A DNA stretch of 45,650 nucleotides, from assembly GCA_039801245.1 (NCBI GenBank), contig JBDRUF010000007.1:1-45650 (forward strand), in the 5' to 3' direction. This DNA comes from a candidate division WOR-3 bacterium. GTDB taxonomy: Bacteria > Hydrothermota > Tepidihabitantia > Tepidihabitantales > Tepidihabitantaceae. The position numbers and the translations under genes were made by a program. Position 1 is the first letter of the stretch; the number at the start of each line of letters is the position of its first letter. The notes beneath the pieces were generated by a model. The model searched no databases. It worked only from the letters and a program-made list of their open reading frames with translations, and had not been told where the DNA came from. Shown here in pieces: positions 15,755-24,069 of this stretch.

Positions 15755-16941
15755 TTTTCCTCCAATTCTTTGATTATTTTATTCAGGAAACTTTTGCCTG
15801 CAGATGTGGGTTTGACCCCAAGGAACTCGGCAGCGGTTGCGCCCAAGTCGGCAAATGTCTCTCTTGTTCCCAAGTCGATGCCCGGCTTTACCTTCTCGCC
15901 ATAAACAAGCAAAGGCACATATTCGCGGGAATGGTCGGTTGATTTGGTCGTTGGGTCACACCCATGGTCAGCGGTGATAAAAAGGATATCAGAGGGTTTC
16001 AGGGCCAGAAGAATCTCATTGAGCCGGGAGTCAAAATCCATCAGCCCCTTGGCAAACCCTTTTGGGTCGTTGCGATGCCCCCATTCCATATCAAACTGAA
16101 CAAGGTTGGCAAAAATAAGCCCAGGCTTATTCTCCTTGAGCGCAATGAAAATGAAATCAATACATTCCTCGTTATTAACCGAATGATGATTCTTTGTCAG
16201 CCCCTGACCGGCAAAAAGGTCGTCAATCTTGCCGATGCCGAAAACCTCCAGCCCTGCCTCCTTGACATTGTCCAAGAGGGTCCGCTCCGGTGGTGGCAGG
16301 GAGAAGTCCTTGCGCTCAGCGGTGCGGTAAAATGAGCCAGGTCTGCCGGCAAATGGTCGGGCAATGACCCGCGCCACCCGATAAGGACCGGTGAGAAGTT
16401 CACGGGCAATCTCACAGAAGCGGTAGAGCTCCTTAACCGGGATAACATCAATATGTGCGGCAATCTGAAAAACGCTGTCCGCAGATGTGTAGACAATCGG
16501 AAAACCGGTCTTGAGATGCTCTTCTCCCAACCGGTTGATAATCTCGGTTCCAGATGCCGCAACATTGCCAATAACCCGGCGCCGAATTCGTGTTTCAAAC
16601 TCCCCGATTAAATCCTGCGGAAAACCATCAGGGAAGACCGGAAATGGCTCCCTGGTGATGATGCCGGCAATCTCCCAGTGCCCGGTTGTTGAATCCTTGC
16701 CCGCGGATTTCTCCGCCATCTTGCCATAGGCGGCTTCAGGCTTTTTTTGTGCGGGCACCCCCTTTATCCTAATGATGTTTCCCAGACCGAGACGAGCAAG
16801 GTTGGGTAAAAAAAGACCGCCGACCGCATCGGCAAGGTGGGCAAGGGTATTTGAGCCGCAGTCATTAAAACGGGCGGCATCAGGCAGCTCGCCGCACCCG
16901 ACACCGTCAAGGACAATGATGATGACACGCGGCTTTTCCAT
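15751..16941 (-). CDS. deoB: Phosphopentomutase
   Basis: DeoB interconverts (deoxy)ribose 1-phosphate and 5-phosphate, linking nucleoside phosphorolysis to sugar metabolism. It is an alkaline-phosphatase-fold metalloenzyme. The N-terminus [17 protein letters not shown] and the KDSTTGHWE loop carry metal and catalytic residues, and [11 protein letters not shown] in the C-terminal part supplies further metal ligands. Length 396 is typical. The ATG lies 11 nt after the end of tRNA-Leu with no Shine-Dalgarno site, so the gene is most likely on the tRNA transcript and freed by tRNA 3' processing. Confidence 0.95.
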   Translation of the reverse strand: MEKPRVIIIVLDGVGCGELPDAARFNDCGSNTLAHLADAVGGLFLPNLARLGLGNIIRIKGVPAQKKPEAAYGKMAEKSAGKDSTTGHWEIAGIITREPFPVFPDGFPQDLIGEFETRIRRRVIGNVAASGTEIINRLGEEHLKTGFPIVYTSADSVFQIAAHIDVIPVKELYRFCEIARELLTGPYRVARVIARPFAGRPGSFYRTAERKDFSLPPPERTLLDNVKEAGLEVFGIGKIDDLFAGQGLTKNHHSVNNEECIDFIFIALKENKPGLIFANLVQFDMEWGHRNDPKGFAKGLMDFDSRLNEILLALKPSDILFITADHGCDPTTKSTDHSREYVPLLVYGEKVKPGIDLGTRETFADLGATAAEFLGVKPTSAGKSFLNKIIKELEEK

Positions 16942-16952
16942 CAGGGCTTTAA

Positions 16953-17034
16953 TGCCGGGGACAGGATTTGAACCTGCATGCCGTGAGGCACATGGCCCTC
17001 AACCATGCGTGTCTGCCAATTCCACCACCCCGGC
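16953..17034 (-). tRNA. tRNA-Leu (GAG)
   Basis: Acceptor arms GCCGGGG and CCCCGGC pair perfectly. The anticodon stem CATGG/CCATG encloses loop TTGAGGG, giving anticodon GAG (Leu, CTC). A long variable arm, as in class II tRNAs, and a T-arm with GGTTCAAATCC follow. The discriminator is A and CCA is not encoded. deoB begins 11 nt downstream on the same strand. Confidence 0.95.
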
Positions 17035-17050
17035 GAAATCAGGCTGAAGC

Positions 17051-17078
17051 ATTATAGCGACAGCCTGACACCTGTCAA
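17051..17078 (-). promoter_or_regulatory. tRNA-Leu/deoB/cdd promoter
   Basis: Perfect consensus -35 TTGACA (17078-17073) and -10 TATAAT (17056-17051) are separated by 16 nt. About 16 nt remain to the tRNA 5' end. An 8-bp inverted repeat, TCAGGCTG (17039-17046) and CAGCCTGA (17061-17068), brackets the -10 box. Confidence 0.85.
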
Positions 17079-17123
17079 TCTTGAAAGCCTTTGCCCAAGA
17101 TTCCCAAATTCTCTACGATACCG

Positions 17124-17146
17124 GGGGTGGTGGGGTGGACCTGCCC
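17124..17146 (-). repeat. Dispersed 23-bp C-rich motif, copy B
   Basis: Reverse-strand copy of the GGGYAGGT...CCACCACCCC motif, between the tRNA-Leu promoter and the 3' end of the metallo-hydrolase gene. The remaining A/T-rich sequence at 17150-17276 shows no gene and no clear terminator. Confidence 0.75.
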
Positions 17147-17276
17147 TTTGAAACAAGAACGAAGATTCAACAACTCATTAAGGTCTTGCCATTATGTAAC
17201 TTATTATATTGGTTTGTTATAAACTGAAAGATTCTGCGTTAATTTTTCTGAATTTCTGGCTCTAAATGGGAGGGGC

Positions 17277-18254
17277 TCAGGTTTTTATAACCCAGCGGTC
17301 AAATGAGTGGAGCCAGTCAGGGCTGATTTCACCTTTAGCAATCGCCGTCTGAAGGGTCGCACGCAGGTCTTCAGGTTCAAGCGGTTGCCAGCGGTGAAAA
17401 CGAGTGGTGCCATAGTTTTCCAACCCTTGAAGAATCGCGCTTTTGCTACCGGCGAGTTCAGCTGCGGTGCCGAACCTTTTTTTCAGTTTTGCCGCCTTCT
17501 GGTAAACGGTTTTGAAAAGTACCGGGTAGCGGTAGTCGCGGCAAAGGTGATGGTCAAGGATGAGGGTTTTCAGCCCTGGGAGATGAAGGATGCGGCAGAT
17601 GTTGATAATGCTTTTGATTAGTTCCAGGTCGGTTTTTGGTTCGGGTTGAAGAAAGCTGGGATAGCCGTCAATTACCGCCTCCTGCGGGTTGAATTCACAG
17701 ATGAGGTCGGTGGTTTTCTCGTCCACAGGTCCGGCAATGTCTGAGGAGACTAAAAGCCGGCTTTTGCCTCTCGTGATATAGGTCATCAGCACCTTTCCCG
17801 GTTCGGCGTCTGCCCGGCCGTGCCAGACCGGTTCGGAGAATGAGATTTCGGTTTTCTTGAATCTGAACTTCCTGGCATCAGCCCAGATTATCTCCTTGGG
17901 CAGACCGTCAATGGTCTGGAACAAATTTTTGGCGGTCTCCTGTTGGTTCTGAGGCAGGTCACTAAGCGCCTTGGCAAAGATGATTTTGCCGGAATAGATT
18001 TTGGGTTCGCGCCGAGGGATAAGGTGGTCAAGGTGGTAATGGCTGATGACGATTGCATCTGACCGCGCGCAGGAGGCGATTACCTGTTCTTCATACTGAC
18101 TCAAGAGCTGGCTGCGGGTTTTTTCCGGCAGGGGAGATTCGTCGGTCTGGATGGATACGCCCGGGTCAATGGTGACGGTCAAATCCGGGGTTTCAATCCG
18201 GGTGCACATTCCCTTGACACCAAAAGAGTCAAAGGCAACTGGTATTAATCGCAA
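17277..18254 (-). CDS. Metallo-beta-lactamase-fold hydrolase, UPF0282-like
   Basis: A 325-residue protein with the metallo-beta-lactamase motif HYHLDH (H72, H74, D76, H77) after a beta-strand VIVISH. The N-terminus VAFDSFGVKGMCTRIET...ITIDPGV resembles the UPF0282/COG2248 family of predicted hydrolases, which I know mainly from archaea. Further metal residues may be in VSSDIAG (about 160-166) and LDHHLCRDY near 230. Function is unknown. The likely start is TTG 18254, 2 nt after the cdsA stop, so it forms the tail of the rplM-cdsA operon. An archaeal-type gene here would suggest transfer; that is an inference from recalled family distribution. Confidence 0.75.
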   Translation of the reverse strand: MRLIPVAFDSFGVKGMCTRIETPDLTVTIDPGVSIQTDESPLPEKTRSQLLSQYEEQVIASCARSDAIVISHYHLDHLIPRREPKIYSGKIIFAKALSDLPQNQQETAKNLFQTIDGLPKEIIWADARKFRFKKTEISFSEPVWHGRADAEPGKVLMTYITRGKSRLLVSSDIAGPVDEKTTDLICEFNPQEAVIDGYPSFLQPEPKTDLELIKSIINICRILHLPGLKTLILDHHLCRDYRYPVLFKTVYQKAAKLKKRFGTAAELAGSKSAILQGLENYGTTRFHRWQPLEPEDLRATLQTAIAKGEISPDWLHSFDRWVIKT

Positions 18255-18256
18255 CC

Positions 18257-19087
18257 TTAACCCCAGCCTTTCCCGGTGAGAATGGCGAGATAATAAAATG
18301 CGGGGATGGTGAAGAGGAGGCTGTCAGCCCGGTCAAGGAACCCGCCATGCGCGCCCAGGGTTTCAGCGCTGTCTTTGACCGCCACCGCCCTTTTGAAAAG
18401 GGACTCAAAGAGGTCACCCGCCTGACCGATTGCGGAGAGTCCAATGCCGATTAATGCCAGCCACCAGCGCGGCGCACCTGTAAATGGCTTGAGATAAACC
18501 AGCCAGAGCGCTGCCAAAAGGGCGGAGAAAAGAAGTCCGGCAATGAAGCCTTCAAGGGTTTTGTTCGGGCTGAGTGCCAAAGAGAGTTTGCGTCTACCAA
18601 AAGTTTTGCCGATTGCATAGGCAGCGGTATCACTGACCCAGGTGAGAATCAAAGGGAAGAGAATAAGCCAGGGGGAGTAGTTTTCTCTTGAGCTGAGGTT
18701 GCGCAAAAGGATGAGATGGCTGGGAAGAAAGCCAAGGTAGATAATGGTGAAAAGTCCGTAAACCGGGATCCGGGGCAAAGCAGGGGTTCGGGCAAGCGCA
18801 GCGATGAAAACAATGGCAATCGGTGCAATGAGAAAACCGGGCAGAAGGTTGAGATGGGCGGCAATGATGATGAGGATGTTGAGCGGGATAAGAAGATAGG
18901 GGTTCAAGACAATTTCGGCGCGGGAGAGGAGGCGCAAAAATTCAATAGTGGCAAGAAGGGTCCAGGCGCAGACAAGGATGGTCAAAAGCCAGGGCAGGTG
19001 GTTAGAGAAGAGAGTTATCCCAGCAACAATCAGACCGAGAATTGTGCCGATGATGATGCGCCCGGCAAGGCTATTTTTCTTCAACAC
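18257..19087 (-). CDS. cdsA: Phosphatidate cytidylyltransferase
   Basis: CdsA makes CDP-diacylglycerol from phosphatidate and CTP in the inner membrane. About seven or eight hydrophobic helices are visible, and the C-terminus carries the family signature with KDSAETLGAHGGFLDRADSL. I chose GTG 19087 (276 residues, 17-nt overlap with uppS) because the protein then begins VLKKNSLAGRIIIGTILG, directly before the first membrane helix. A longer open frame upstream reads through uppS in the wrong frame. The frr-uppS-cdsA order is widespread in bacteria. Confidence 0.93.
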   Translation of the reverse strand: MLKKNSLAGRIIIGTILGLIVAGITLFSNHLPWLLTILVCAWTLLATIEFLRLLSRAEIVLNPYLLIPLNILIIIAAHLNLLPGFLIAPIAIVFIAALARTPALPRIPVYGLFTIIYLGFLPSHLILLRNLSSRENYSPWLILFPLILTWVSDTAAYAIGKTFGRRKLSLALSPNKTLEGFIAGLLFSALLAALWLVYLKPFTGAPRWWLALIGIGLSAIGQAGDLFESLFKRAVAVKDSAETLGAHGGFLDRADSLLFTIPAFYYLAILTGKGWG

Positions 19088-19796
19088 GACCAAAGCGGCG
19101 CTGGCGCCGGGAAAAGTCCTCAATTGCCTCAAGGAGCTGTTTGCGCTTGAAATCGGGCCAGAGGGTGTCGGTGAAGTAAAGTTCGGCATACGCCGAATGC
19201 CATAAGAGAAAGTTGGAGATGCGGTGTTCACCACCGGTGCGGATGAGCAAATCAACCGGTGGCAGTTCTGGGTCGTAAAGCAAAGAGGAGAACTCTTCTT
19301 CGGTCTGGGGTGGCTCGGAGATTTTGCCTGCACGCCAGAGTTCAAAGGCGTGCTTCACCGCATCAATCATCTCCTGCTTACCACCATAACTCAATGCGAG
19401 GGTAAGGGTTAGACCGGTGTTGTTTTTCGTTTCGTCGATCAGGGATTGAACCTTGGTGCGCACATTTTCGGGCAGGTCTTTTAATCTGCCGATTGCCCGG
19501 ACCCGGACATTGTTTTTCATCAAATCAGCCCGTTCTTCCTCAACCGCGCGGGCAAGCAGTTTCATCAGGCTTTCAATTTCATTTTTCGGGCGCTGCCAGT
19601 TTTCGGTGGAGAAGGTGAACACAGTTAAAAACTTTACCCCGATTTCACCGCAGGTCTCAACCACTGTCCGCAAGGCACGAACACCCTGACGGTGACCAAA
19701 GGAACGGGGCAGTCCGCGGCGTCGTGCCCACCGACCGTTGCCATCCATTATGGCGGCGATGTGAATTGGGATTTTCAGTTTGGCTGAATCGGGCAC
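19071..19796 (-). CDS. uppS: Undecaprenyl diphosphate synthase (isoprenyl transferase)
   Basis: UppS condenses isopentenyl diphosphate units into the C55 lipid carrier for cell-wall precursors. The 241-residue protein shows HIAAIMDGNGRWARRRG near the N-terminus (catalytic Asp and phosphate-binding Arg), FTFSTENWQRP, LSYGGKQE and the C-terminal RTGGEHRISNFLLWHSAYAEL. The GTG start shares one base with the frr stop (TAGTG). Its product feeds the peptidoglycan pathway that murA opens. Confidence 0.96.
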   Translation of the reverse strand: MPDSAKLKIPIHIAAIMDGNGRWARRRGLPRSFGHRQGVRALRTVVETCGEIGVKFLTVFTFSTENWQRPKNEIESLMKLLARAVEEERADLMKNNVRVRAIGRLKDLPENVRTKVQSLIDETKNNTGLTLTLALSYGGKQEMIDAVKHAFELWRAGKISEPPQTEEEFSSLLYDPELPPVDLLIRTGGEHRISNFLLWHSAYAELYFTDTLWPDFKRKQLLEAIEDFSRRQRRFGRVEEK

Positions 19797-20353
19797 TATC
19801 TTTCCATTATCTCCGCCTGTTTTTTGGCAAAGAGGTCGTCAAGTTTTTTAATGAACTCGTCTGTTATCTCCTGGACCTTTTTCTGGGCGAGGCGGGAGTC
19901 GTCTTCAGAGATTTTCTTTTCCTTTTCCAATTTCTTGACATCCTCAATGATGTCCCGGCGGACATTACGGATTGCCACCCGGGCATCCTCCGTAAGTTTG
20001 GCGCAGAGTTTGACAAGCTCCCGGCGCCTTTCCTCGGTGAGGGGCGGAATCGGAATTCGGATCAGGTTTGCCTCGACCTTTGGGGTGAGCCCCAGTTCTG
20101 CTTTGAGAATTGCCTTTTCAATCTCGGGCAATAGGTTGCGGTCCCAGGGCTGAACCACCAGTTGCCGCGGTTCTGGTGCGGAGATGCTTGCCACCTGGCG
20201 CAGGGGTGTTAGGGTTTCATAGTAGTTGACCCGAACGCCATCAAGGATCGCCGGATTGGCACGGGCGGTCCTGATGCGGGCAAATTCAGCGGTGAGGACC
20301 TCAACCGCCTTGGTCATCTTGTTACGACATTCGGTGTAAAGTTTTTCTAACAT
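19796..20353 (-). CDS. frr: Ribosome recycling factor
   Basis: RRF, with EF-G, splits post-termination ribosomes. The 185-residue protein has the three-helix bundle plus small domain typical of the family. Visible blocks: FARIRTARANPAILDGVRVNYY, SISAPEPRQLVVQPWD, IRIPIPPLTEERRRELVK and AIRNVRRD. Length and position between pyrH and uppS are classical. It overlaps pyrH by 7 nt. Confidence 0.97.
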   Translation of the reverse strand: MLEKLYTECRNKMTKAVEVLTAEFARIRTARANPAILDGVRVNYYETLTPLRQVASISAPEPRQLVVQPWDRNLLPEIEKAILKAELGLTPKVEANLIRIPIPPLTEERRRELVKLCAKLTEDARVAIRNVRRDIIEDVKKLEKEKKISEDDSRLAQKKVQEITDEFIKKLDDLFAKKQAEIMER

Positions 20354-21027
20354 ACCACACTCCCGGTTTTCTTGCCTGCGATTGTATTTAGGATAGCCTG
20401 GGGTCGGGTGATGTCAAATACCACAATCGGAATGCGATGCTCCTGGCAGAGGGCAAATGCGGTGGCATCCATTATCTTCAGTCCCTGTTTTAAGGCCTGT
20501 TCATAAGTTATCTGCGGATAGAAGCGGGCGTTTGGTTCTTTCTCAGGGTCGGCAGAGAAGATGCCGGCAACCCGTGTTCCCTTCAGGATAACATCCATTT
20601 TCAGTTCAATCGCCCGGAGGGCAGCCGCAGTATCGGTGGAGAAGCAGGGAATGCCGGTGCCTCCAGAAAGAATGACAATTTTCCCTTTTTTCAGGCTTGC
20701 CCTTGCCGTCTCCACAGAATAGGGTGTGACAAAATTACCGATGGCAAAGGCGGCAAAATGTTCAACCGGCACCTGGTGACTGAGAAGATCAGCAAGCCTG
20801 ATGCCGTTGATAACCGTGGCGAGCATACCAGTGATATCAGCGGTTCTTGGATCAAGGGTATGATTTTCCCGTCCGCGGATGATGTTCCCGCCGCCAATTA
20901 CCACCGCCAGCCGGATACGGCGCTTTTCCACCTGAATCAACTGACGGACAACCGAATTGAAAAGTTTCTCCTGGGCGAAACAGTCTCCGGAGATTTTTAA
21001 GAGAACCCGACGGTAGGTTTTACTCAC
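20347..21027 (-). CDS. pyrH: UMP kinase
   Basis: PyrH phosphorylates UMP to UDP in pyrimidine nucleotide synthesis. The amino-acid-kinase fold is visible: LLKISGDCF at the N-terminus, VVIGGGNIIRG, then DITGMLATVINGIRLAD and VILSGGTGIPCFSTDTAA. At 226 residues it is slightly short for the family, but no core motif is missing. The gene sits between tsf and frr in the conserved rpsB-tsf-pyrH-frr order and overlaps tsf by 8 nt. Confidence 0.96.
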   Translation of the reverse strand: MSKTYRRVLLKISGDCFAQEKLFNSVVRQLIQVEKRRIRLAVVIGGGNIIRGRENHTLDPRTADITGMLATVINGIRLADLLSHQVPVEHFAAFAIGNFVTPYSVETARASLKKGKIVILSGGTGIPCFSTDTAAALRAIELKMDVILKGTRVAGIFSADPEKEPNARFYPQITYEQALKQGLKIMDATAFALCQEHRIPIVVFDITRPQAILNTIAGKKTGSVVC

Positions 21028-21613
21028 CCAGTTTAAACCGGGCGTAACGCCGGATGACGATGTTCTCGCCGAATTTGGCGATGTTCTCCTTCAGATAGTC
21101 ACCAACGGTCTTTTCCGGTGATTTGACAAACTGCTGTTCAAGGAGGCAGACCTCGGCATAAAACTTTTCCAGTTTGCCGGCGACAATTTTCTCAATCACC
21201 GGCGCCGGTTTGCCCGATTGCCCAGCCTGCTCCTGATAGATACGGCGTTCGCGCTCAATAACATCCTGAGGAACCCCGCTCCGGTCAATAGCAATCGGGT
21301 CGCAGGCGGCGATGTGCATTGCCAGGTCACGAACAAAACGGCGGAACTCCTGGTTGCGGGCAACAAAGTCGGTTTCGGTATCCACCTCAATGAGAACACC
21401 GAGTCTTTCTCCCGGATGGATATAGGCATCAATGACACCGGCAGCAGTGGGGCGCTCTGCCTTTTTTGCGGCTTTGGCAATTCCCCGTTTGCGCAGGATT
21501 TCAATCGCCTTATCGATATCACCTGCTGCCTCTTCAAGCGCGGTTTTGCAGTCCATTACTCCGGCACCGGTTCGGCGCCGCAGTTCTACAACTTTATCCA
21601 TCGGTTGGCTCAT
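21020..21613 (-). CDS. tsf: Elongation factor Ts
   Basis: EF-Ts recycles EF-Tu by nucleotide exchange. The 197-residue protein starts with the UBA-like domain (VVELRRRTGAGVMDCKTALEEA) followed by the exchange core with VEVDTETDFVARN-type sequence IEVDTETDFVARNQEFRRF. It is of the short form, with one core subdomain, as in several thermophilic lineages. It lies 2 nt downstream of rpsB. Confidence 0.96.
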   Translation of the reverse strand: MSQPMDKVVELRRRTGAGVMDCKTALEEAAGDIDKAIEILRKRGIAKAAKKAERPTAAGVIDAYIHPGERLGVLIEVDTETDFVARNQEFRRFVRDLAMHIAACDPIAIDRSGVPQDVIERERRIYQEQAGQSGKPAPVIEKIVAGKLEKFYAEVCLLEQQFVKSPEKTVGDYLKENIAKFGENIVIRRYARFKLGE

Positions 21614-21615
21614 AA

Positions 21616-22344
21616 CTATCCTTCCTTGGGCTGTGGTTCTGTTTCTTCGCCTTCAGTTTCAAACTGTTTCTTGCCCTGCATCACCGCATTGGCAATGACA
21701 CTGGTGACCAGCCGGATTGAGCGGAGGGCATCGTCATTGCCAGGAATGGGGTAGTCAATCAGTTCTGGATTGCCATTGGTGTCAATCAGGGCAATAACCG
21801 GGATCTTCATCCGACGCGCCTCAGCAACGGCGGTTGCCTCTCGAACCGGGTCCACCACATACAGGGCACCAGGTAACCGGTCCAGCTGTTGCAGTCCATA
21901 AAACAGTTTGGCGAGATTGCGGTATTCACGCTGAAGGTGCAGAATTTCCTTCTTGGAGGTGTTCAGCTGGGTGGTGGCAAGGATTCTCTCCAGTTCTGCC
22001 AGCCGGGCAATGCGGGTGGAGACAACATTGAAGTTGGTCAATAGCCCGCCGACCCAGCGAACGGTTACATAGCAGGCGCCACAGCGTTTTGCCTCTTCTT
22101 CAATTATTGGACGTGCCTGCTGCTTGGTACCGACGAAGATAATTTCCTTGCCAGCTTCAGTAATGCTCCGCACGACATCGTAGGCGCTGCGCAGCCGCTC
22201 GAGTGTCTTTTCCAAATCGATGATAAATATTCCGTTCCGCTTCCCGAAGATGAAAGGCTTCATCTTTGGGTTCCAGCGCCGGGCATGGTGACCGAAATGG
22301 AGTCCGGCCTCAAGGAGTTGTTTTATGGTTAGCGTTTGGTCCAC
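21616..22344 (-). CDS. rpsB: Small ribosomal subunit protein uS2
   Basis: Ribosomal protein S2, 242 residues. Typical blocks: [64 protein letters not shown] and the C-terminal [30 protein letters not shown]. The GTG start lies inside the last codons of rpsI (16-nt overlap). Confidence 0.97.
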   Translation of the reverse strand: MDQTLTIKQLLEAGLHFGHHARRWNPKMKPFIFGKRNGIFIIDLEKTLERLRSAYDVVRSITEAGKEIIFVGTKQQARPIIEEEAKRCGACYVTVRWVGGLLTNFNVVSTRIARLAELERILATTQLNTSKKEILHLQREYRNLAKLFYGLQQLDRLPGALYVVDPVREATAVAEARRMKIPVIALIDTNGNPELIDYPIPGNDDALRSIRLVTSVIANAVMQGKKQFETEGEETEPQPKEG

Positions 22345-22718
22345 TGGAAGCGCTTCCTTCTTTTTGCCAGCCCGTACTTCATTCTCTCTTTTTCCCTCGG
22401 GTCCCGTTTTAATAGGGAGGCGGCTTTAAGTGGTCCCCGCAGGTCAGGGTTGTAGTTTAATAGTGCCCGGGCAGCCCCCAGTGCAATCGCTGCTGCTTGC
22501 GCAGCCAAACCACCACCGGCAACAATCCCCTTGATGGTGAAGTTGTTAGTTGTGCCAGTTACCTGTAATGGGGCAAGGGCATTCTGGACAAGGTCTTTTC
22601 TACCGAAATAGGCTTGTAACGGTTTGTCATTAACTGTGTGTTCACTACCACCGGGGATCAACCACACTTTCGCAGTAGCGGTTTTGCGCGAGCCCGTAGC
22701 AAAGTAAGTTGGGTTCAT
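22329..22718 (-). CDS. rpsI: Small ribosomal subunit protein uS9
   Basis: Ribosomal protein S9, 129 residues. It has the usual start [15 protein letters not shown] and the [20 protein letters not shown] block. The basic C-terminal tail ends in [11 protein letters not shown] and reaches the P-site tRNA in the ribosome. It follows rplM by 6 nt, the conserved L13-S9 pair. Confidence 0.97.
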   Translation of the reverse strand: MNPTYFATGSRKTATAKVWLIPGGSEHTVNDKPLQAYFGRKDLVQNALAPLQVTGTTNNFTIKGIVAGGGLAAQAAAIALGAARALLNYNPDLRGPLKAASLLKRDPREKERMKYGLAKRRKRFQWTKR

Positions 22719-22724
22719 AGTGCT

Positions 22725-23156
22725 TCAGTTAACGGTTACTGGTAAGGGGTTTTGTGCCTTGTGAGGATGTTCAGGTCCAACATAGATGTGGAGGCGGCGT
22801 ATGCGCTTTGCCTGCAGTCGGTTTTTGGGAAGCATTCTCAGCACGGCCAGTTGAAGCGGACGGGTGGGAAACTTTTCTACCATTTCTTTGTAGGAGCGGC
22901 GCTTGAGGTGTCCTGGCTTGGTGGAGTGACGATAATAGAATTTTTCCTCGACTTTCTTTCCGGTCAAGATAATCTGAGCAGCATTTATCACGACCACATG
23001 GTCGCCGGCGTCGACATGAGGGGTGTAGGTCGGACGATGCTTCCCCATCAGCAAACGTGCAATACGGGTAGCAAGGCGACCTAACACCTGATTCCGGGCG
23101 TCAATCAGGTACCACGCGCCTTGAACATCAGTCGGTTTAGCAACGTAAGTTTTCAT
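22725..23156 (-). CDS. rplM: Large ribosomal subunit protein uL13
   Basis: Ribosomal protein L13, 143 residues, with WYLIDARNQVLGRLATRIARLLMGKHRPTYTPHVDAGD, VVVINA, and the C-terminal LRMLPKNRLQAKRIRRLHIYVG...HPH. It opens the long rplM-rpsI-rpsB-tsf-pyrH-frr-uppS-cdsA operon, which mixes translation, nucleotide and envelope lipid genes. The ATG lies 11 nt after the -10 box without a Shine-Dalgarno site. Confidence 0.97.
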   Translation of the reverse strand: MKTYVAKPTDVQGAWYLIDARNQVLGRLATRIARLLMGKHRPTYTPHVDAGDHVVVINAAQIILTGKKVEEKFYYRHSTKPGHLKRRSYKEMVEKFPTRPLQLAVLRMLPKNRLQAKRIRRLHIYVGPEHPHKAQNPLPVTVN

Positions 23157-23167
23157 TTTTAAATAAA

Positions 23168-23195
23168 ATTATATCTATAGAGAGGGTTATGTCAA
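23168..23195 (-). promoter_or_regulatory. Promoter of the rplM operon
   Basis: Consensus -35 TTGACA (23195-23190) and -10 TATAAT (23173-23168) with a 16-nt spacer. The start codon is 11 nt beyond the -10, so the 5' leader would be about 4-5 nt, too short for a Shine-Dalgarno sequence. Confidence 0.85.
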
Positions 23196-23233
23196 TAAAA
23201 ACAAATATGGAGAGGGAAAAACGGGAGATGGAT

Positions 23234-23704
23234 TCAGAAGGGGATGTCATCAAGCTGATCCTTGGGGATATCAGGTTCATCATCTGGGGGAAGGTCTGGT
23301 TCTGGTTCAACAGGAGAGGGTTCAAGAGAGATGGCTTTGTCCAGCACTTGGACGCTCCGTCCGTGGATTTCCACCACACTTCGTTTTTCACCAGTGGTGG
23401 TTTCCCAAGAACGGCTGCGCAATTCGCCTTGGACAAGCACCGCCGAGCCTTTTTTCAGGCGTTCGCCAATCCGCTCAGCAAGTTGTGCCCAAGTGTTAAC
23501 AGTGAAAAAGTAGGTCTCGTCTCTCCATTCATTGGTGGTCTGATCTTTGAAGCGACGGTTGACTGCGATTCGAAAGGTGCACACCGGGGTTCCCTTTGGT
23601 GTATAGCGCAGATCAGGGTCAGCGGTCAATCTACCTAAGAGGATTACACTGTTAAGATAGCCGAGTCTGAGCGAACTCTGGGAGTTTTGCGGTGCCTCAT
23701 TCAT
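23234..23704 (-). CDS. ssb: Single-stranded DNA-binding protein
   Basis: A 156-residue SSB with an N-terminal OB fold (SVILLGRLTADPDLRYTPKGTPVCTFRIAVNRRF, RSRSWETTTGEKRSVVEIHGRSVQVLD). An acidic, proline-rich tail ends in DDIPF, the tip that recruits replication and repair partners. It overlaps rpsF by 8 nt, the widespread rpsF-ssb pair. In many bacteria rpsR follows; here the operon appears to end at ssb and rpsR is not in the window. Confidence 0.96.
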   Translation of the reverse strand: MNEAPQNSQSSLRLGYLNSVILLGRLTADPDLRYTPKGTPVCTFRIAVNRRFKDQTTNEWRDETYFFTVNTWAQLAERIGERLKKGSAVLVQGELRSRSWETTTGEKRSVVEIHGRSVQVLDKAISLEPSPVEPEPDLPPDDEPDIPKDQLDDIPF

Positions 23705-24059
23705 TTTTAGCCTCAGGAGTCGGTTGGTCTTTATCCAGTTGTCCGAGAGCCGTCTGGGGTTCGGCTACTTTTGCCTCCGGTAGGCGGAAGAAGGCGAGTC
23801 GGAGGATTTCTTCGCGGTGGAGGAGTTCGCGGCGTATCTTTTCAGGAACTGTTGTGGGTGCTTGAAAGTAAATGAAGAGATAGGTGCCTTCGCGGTGTTT
23901 GCGAATGGGATAGGCAAAGGCACGGCGTTCAGTTTTCACATCCAATATATTGGTAGCGCCACTGGTGGTTAAGCGGTTGGTCAGTTCCACTATAATTTTC
24001 TCTATATCCCCCTCAGAAATGTTGGGGTCCAGAATTGCTGCGAGTTCATAGTGGTTCAA
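23697..24059 (-). CDS. rpsF: Small ribosomal subunit protein bS6
   Basis: Ribosomal protein S6, 120 residues, with the start YELAAILDPNISEGDIEKII, the RRAFAYPIRKHREGTYLFIYFQAP strand region and the REEILRLAFFRL helix. It starts at TTG 24059, supported by a strong GGAGGAG Shine-Dalgarno site just upstream, and lies 10 nt after ychF. Confidence 0.95.
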   Translation of the reverse strand: MNHYELAAILDPNISEGDIEKIIVELTNRLTTSGATNILDVKTERRAFAYPIRKHREGTYLFIYFQAPTTVPEKIRRELLHREEILRLAFFRLPEAKVAEPQTALGQLDKDQPTPEAKNE

Positions 24060-24069
24060 GTCTCCTCCT

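Noticed and set aside
19088-19345. N-terminal extension of CdsA
   Set aside because: The added residues are an out-of-frame reading of uppS; GTG 19087 gives the normal start before the first membrane helix.
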